Assembly (NCBI GenBank): GCA_022707945.1
Contig: JAKIZQ010000053.1
Coordinates: 1-7,710, forward strand
From: Bdellovibrionales bacterium
GTDB lineage: Bacteria; Bdellovibrionota; JAFGOL01
Length of the DNA stretch: 7,710 nucleotides
Direction of reading: 5' to 3'
The translations under genes were made by a program, and so were the position numbers. This document shows positions 5,922 to 7,710 of this stretch, in pieces. The notes under the pieces were generated by a model that made no database searches, had not been told where the DNA came from, and was given only the letters and a program-made list of their open reading frames with translations. Position 1 is the stretch's first letter. Every line of letters starts with the position of its first letter.

Positions 5922-5930
5922 TGATATGTA
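5902..5930 (+). promoter_or_regulatory. Weak candidate promoter for aroA-aroC
   Basis: TTGAGA (5902-5907), a 17-bp spacer and TATGTA (5925-5930) point toward aroA. Transcription would begin about 5937, only a few bases before the aroA ATG at 5941, so the mRNA would be nearly leaderless. The only ribosome-site candidate is AGGG (5933-5936), just 4 nt from the ATG. No stronger promoter is seen in 5801-5940, though aroA-aroC need one because pepT opposes read-through. Confidence 0.35.
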
Positions 5931-5940
5931 GCAGGGCATA

Positions 5941-7077
5941 ATGTTAACACAAGTTGTAATTAAAGCGCCTGCATCAAAAAGTTTAGCCATCAGAGCGGCG
6001 GTGTGCAATTTTCTCAGCGGTAACAAGGGACGCATTTTTAATTATCCTTTGTGTGAAGATGCAATGAATGCAAAATATGCCTTACGCATATTGGAATATG
6101 CAAAGGACAGCATAGAACTTGATTGCGGAGAATCTGCATTATTCATGAGAATAATCAGCCCTGTTTGTTCCTTGCTCGGTGTAGATGCAACATTAAAAAC
6201 TAGCGGAACTTTATCCAAGAGACCTAGTGGAATAGATGCTGAATGTTTAAAAAGACTTAGTGTGAATGGAAAACTAGTCGGTGGGAATGCAGAACTTGAT
6301 GCAAGTATAACATCTCAGTTTTTGAGTGGTCTTTTAATAGCACTTCCGCTTGCAAAAAATAATTCACAAATAAGGGTTACTAACCTTAAGAGCAGGCCAT
6401 ATATTGATGCAACGATAAGACTTTTGAATGATTACGGTATAAAAATAAGTGAAGAGAATAATGTTTTCTTGATAAAAGGTAAACAAAGCTATAACGCAAT
6501 AGACTATACTGTAGAGGGAGATTTTTCTGGGGCAAGCGCTATTTTAGTAGCTGGAGCTGTAAAAAGACAGGTTAGGGTAGAGGATCTTTATTACAAAAAT
6601 TCTTTGCAACCAGAAAAGGCCATAGTGAATGTGTTAAAGTCTTGTGGGGCAGAACTAAAGATAGCAGATAACTATATTGATATAAAACCTAAGCAGCTTA
6701 ATCCTTTTGATTTTGATGTTAGTGATAATCCAGATCTTGCTTCGCCACTTTGTGCATTGGCCGTGCATTGTAAAGGAAAAAGCATCTTAAGAGGCACACA
6801 AAGACTTAGGTACAAAGAAAGTGATAGAGCTTTGGCGCTATCTAAAGAATTCTCTAAACTTGGCGCAGACATAAAAGTTGTTGATGATAGAATAGAAATT
6901 GTTGGAGCTGAACTTAAAAGCGCAAAGGTCAGTTCGCATGATGATCATAGAATAGCAATGTCACTTGCTGTGGCTGGTATAAATTTTGAAGGACCAATAT
7001 TTATAGAGGGGGCAGAGAGGGTAAAAAAATCATATCCTGATTTTTTTAATGACCTTGATAAGATAAAAAAAGCATGA
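5941..7077 (+). CDS. aroA: 3-phosphoshikimate 1-carboxyvinyltransferase (EPSP synthase)
   Basis: It transfers the enolpyruvyl group of phosphoenolpyruvate to shikimate 3-phosphate in the cytoplasm. Markers in order are KAPASKSLAIRAA (8-20; Lys13, Ser14, Arg18), a divergent phosphoenolpyruvate loop CGESALFMR (62-70), LSKRPSG (91-97), SQFLSGLLIALPLA (125-138), SRPYIDATIRLL (151-162), EGDFSGASA (192-200), DNPDLA (262-267; Asp265), RYKESDR (290-296; Glu293), HDDHRIAM (333-340) and KKSYPDFF (362-369; Lys363). These cover the usual substrate and catalytic residues of the E. coli enzyme. The length of 378 is short for the family (about 427 in E. coli), with compact loops rather than an obvious truncation. 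Aligned by eye on Arg70, Ala66 stands where E. coli Gly96 is. The ATG at 5941 places the conserved Lys/Ser motif at the expected distance. It overlaps aroC by ATGA. Confidence 0.95.
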   Translation: MLTQVVIKAPASKSLAIRAAVCNFLSGNKGRIFNYPLCEDAMNAKYALRILEYAKDSIELDCGESALFMRIISPVCSLLGVDATLKTSGTLSKRPSGIDAECLKRLSVNGKLVGGNAELDASITSQFLSGLLIALPLAKNNSQIRVTNLKSRPYIDATIRLLNDYGIKISEENNVFLIKGKQSYNAIDYTVEGDFSGASAILVAGAVKRQVRVEDLYYKNSLQPEKAIVNVLKSCGAELKIADNYIDIKPKQLNPFDFDVSDNPDLASPLCALAVHCKGKSILRGTQRLRYKESDRALALSKEFSKLGADIKVVDDRIEIVGAELKSAKVSSHDDHRIAMSLAVAGINFEGPIFIEGAERVKKSYPDFFNDLDKIKKA

Positions 7078-7710
7078 ATAGTTTTGGAAGGATATTTAGG
7101 GTTCATATATTTGGTGAGTCACACGGAACTTGCGTGGGTATACTTTTAGACGGTGTACCTGCTGGTATAAAACTAGATGTTAAAGAGTTGAACGTAGAAT
7201 TAAAAAAGAGGAAAGCGGGTTTAATAGGTACTACAAATCGAATAGAAAAAGATATTCCTTATATTATGACTGGACTTTATAACGGTAGAACAACAGGGGC
7301 TCCAATACTTGTAACTTTTGATAATAAGAACAAGAACTCAAAATCATATGAAGAGATAAAATATACTCCGCGTCCGGGCCATGTAGACCTTGCTTCATGG
7401 ATGAAGTATTTTGGTTTTAATGATCACAGAGGAGCAGGGCATTTTTCTGGAAGATTAACAGTAGGTTTAGTTTGTGCAGGGCTTATAGCAAAAAAGATAA
7501 TAAAAGATGTTAGGATAGAATCAAAGTTCTTTGCGGGCAATGATATCAAAAAAGCTATGCAAAAAAAGGACAGTGTTGGTGGCATTGTAGAATGTGTAAT
7601 AAGTAAAGTGCCAGCCGGTCTTGGAGAGCCTTTCTTTGATAGTATGGAATCTGTTCTTTCTCATGCTTTATTCTCTATTCCTGGTGTAAAAGGGATAGAG
7701 TTTGGAGCAG
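7074..7710 (+). CDS. aroC: Chorismate synthase (N-terminal 212 residues, runs off right edge)
   Basis: The last shikimate step: anti-elimination of phosphate from EPSP to give chorismate, needing reduced FMN. The ATG at 7074 shares ATGA with the aroA stop and the frame stays open to the edge, giving 212 complete codons of an expected 350-390. Signatures are SFGRIFRVHIFGESHG (3-18; His17), RPGHVD (100-105; His103), KYFGFNDHRGAGHFSGRLT (111-129; FMN-binding region), DSVGGIVE (166-173) and VPAGLGEPFFDSMES (179-193). HFSGRLT, rather than the RSSARET of the enterobacterial enzyme, resembles Firmicutes-type sequences, and Ala121 replaces a usual Gly. There is no clear ribosome site, so translation probably depends on aroA through stop-start coupling. 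The missing C-terminus prevents checking the rest of the flavin site. Confidence 0.95.
   Translation, partial: MNSFGRIFRVHIFGESHGTCVGILLDGVPAGIKLDVKELNVELKKRKAGLIGTTNRIEKDIPYIMTGLYNGRTTGAPILVTFDNKNKNSKSYEEIKYTPRPGHVDLASWMKYFGFNDHRGAGHFSGRLTVGLVCAGLIAKKIIKDVRIESKFFAGNDIKKAMQKKDSVGGIVECVISKVPAGLGEPFFDSMESVLSHALFSIPGVKGIEFGA

Overview
This is an AT-rich bacterial window (roughly two-thirds A+T by eye; AGA/AGG for Arg and ATA for Ile are very common). It is dominated by a near-complete shikimate-pathway locus. The standard genetic code works, Shine-Dalgarno sites are GGAGG-like, and genes overlap or nearly abut. The enzyme set points to an anaerobe-like, low-GC bacterium, but the sequence alone does not fix the phylum. 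The chorismate synthase has the HFSGRLT signature I associate with Firmicutes-type enzymes. A FliA/WhiG-like sigma factor at the left edge is compatible with a motile or formerly motile lineage.

Layout. Positions 1-197 (minus strand) hold the first 65 codons of a sigma-70-family factor that runs off the left edge. A 267-bp divergent intergenic region follows, with a good sigma-70 promoter (264-291) firing rightward. The rightward transcript would have a leader of about 165 nt, whose 3' end can fold over the first Shine-Dalgarno. The first cluster on the plus strand is: a small exported protein of unknown function (465-938), DAHP synthase aroF (944-1720), 3-dehydroquinate synthase aroB (1711-2697), type I 3-dehydroquinase aroD (2684-3310), and a shikimate dehydrogenase-shikimate kinase fusion aroE-aroK (3295-4524). 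Gaps are +5, -10, -14 and -16 bp, so this is almost certainly one translationally coupled operon.

A peptidase T gene (pepT, 4508-5749) is inserted on the opposite strand. Its 3' end overlaps aroE-aroK by 17 bp, and it has its own promoter. After a 191-bp divergent gap, aroA (EPSP synthase, 5941-7077) and aroC (chorismate synthase, 7074 to the right edge, truncated) resume on the plus strand with an ATGA overlap.

Together the aro genes encode all seven steps from phosphoenolpyruvate plus erythrose 4-phosphate to chorismate. The points most worth a second look are the aroE-aroK fusion, the unrecognised secreted protein leading the operon, the pepT interruption, the minimal DAHP synthase with no regulatory domain, an EPSP synthase with Ala where Gly96 of the E. 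coli enzyme should be, an aroD with Asp in place of the usual catalytic-pair Glu, and a possible Shine-Dalgarno-sequestering leader hairpin. I see no mobile element, CRISPR array, tRNA or rRNA, and no wholly new system; the window is mostly a recognisable pathway in an unusual arrangement.
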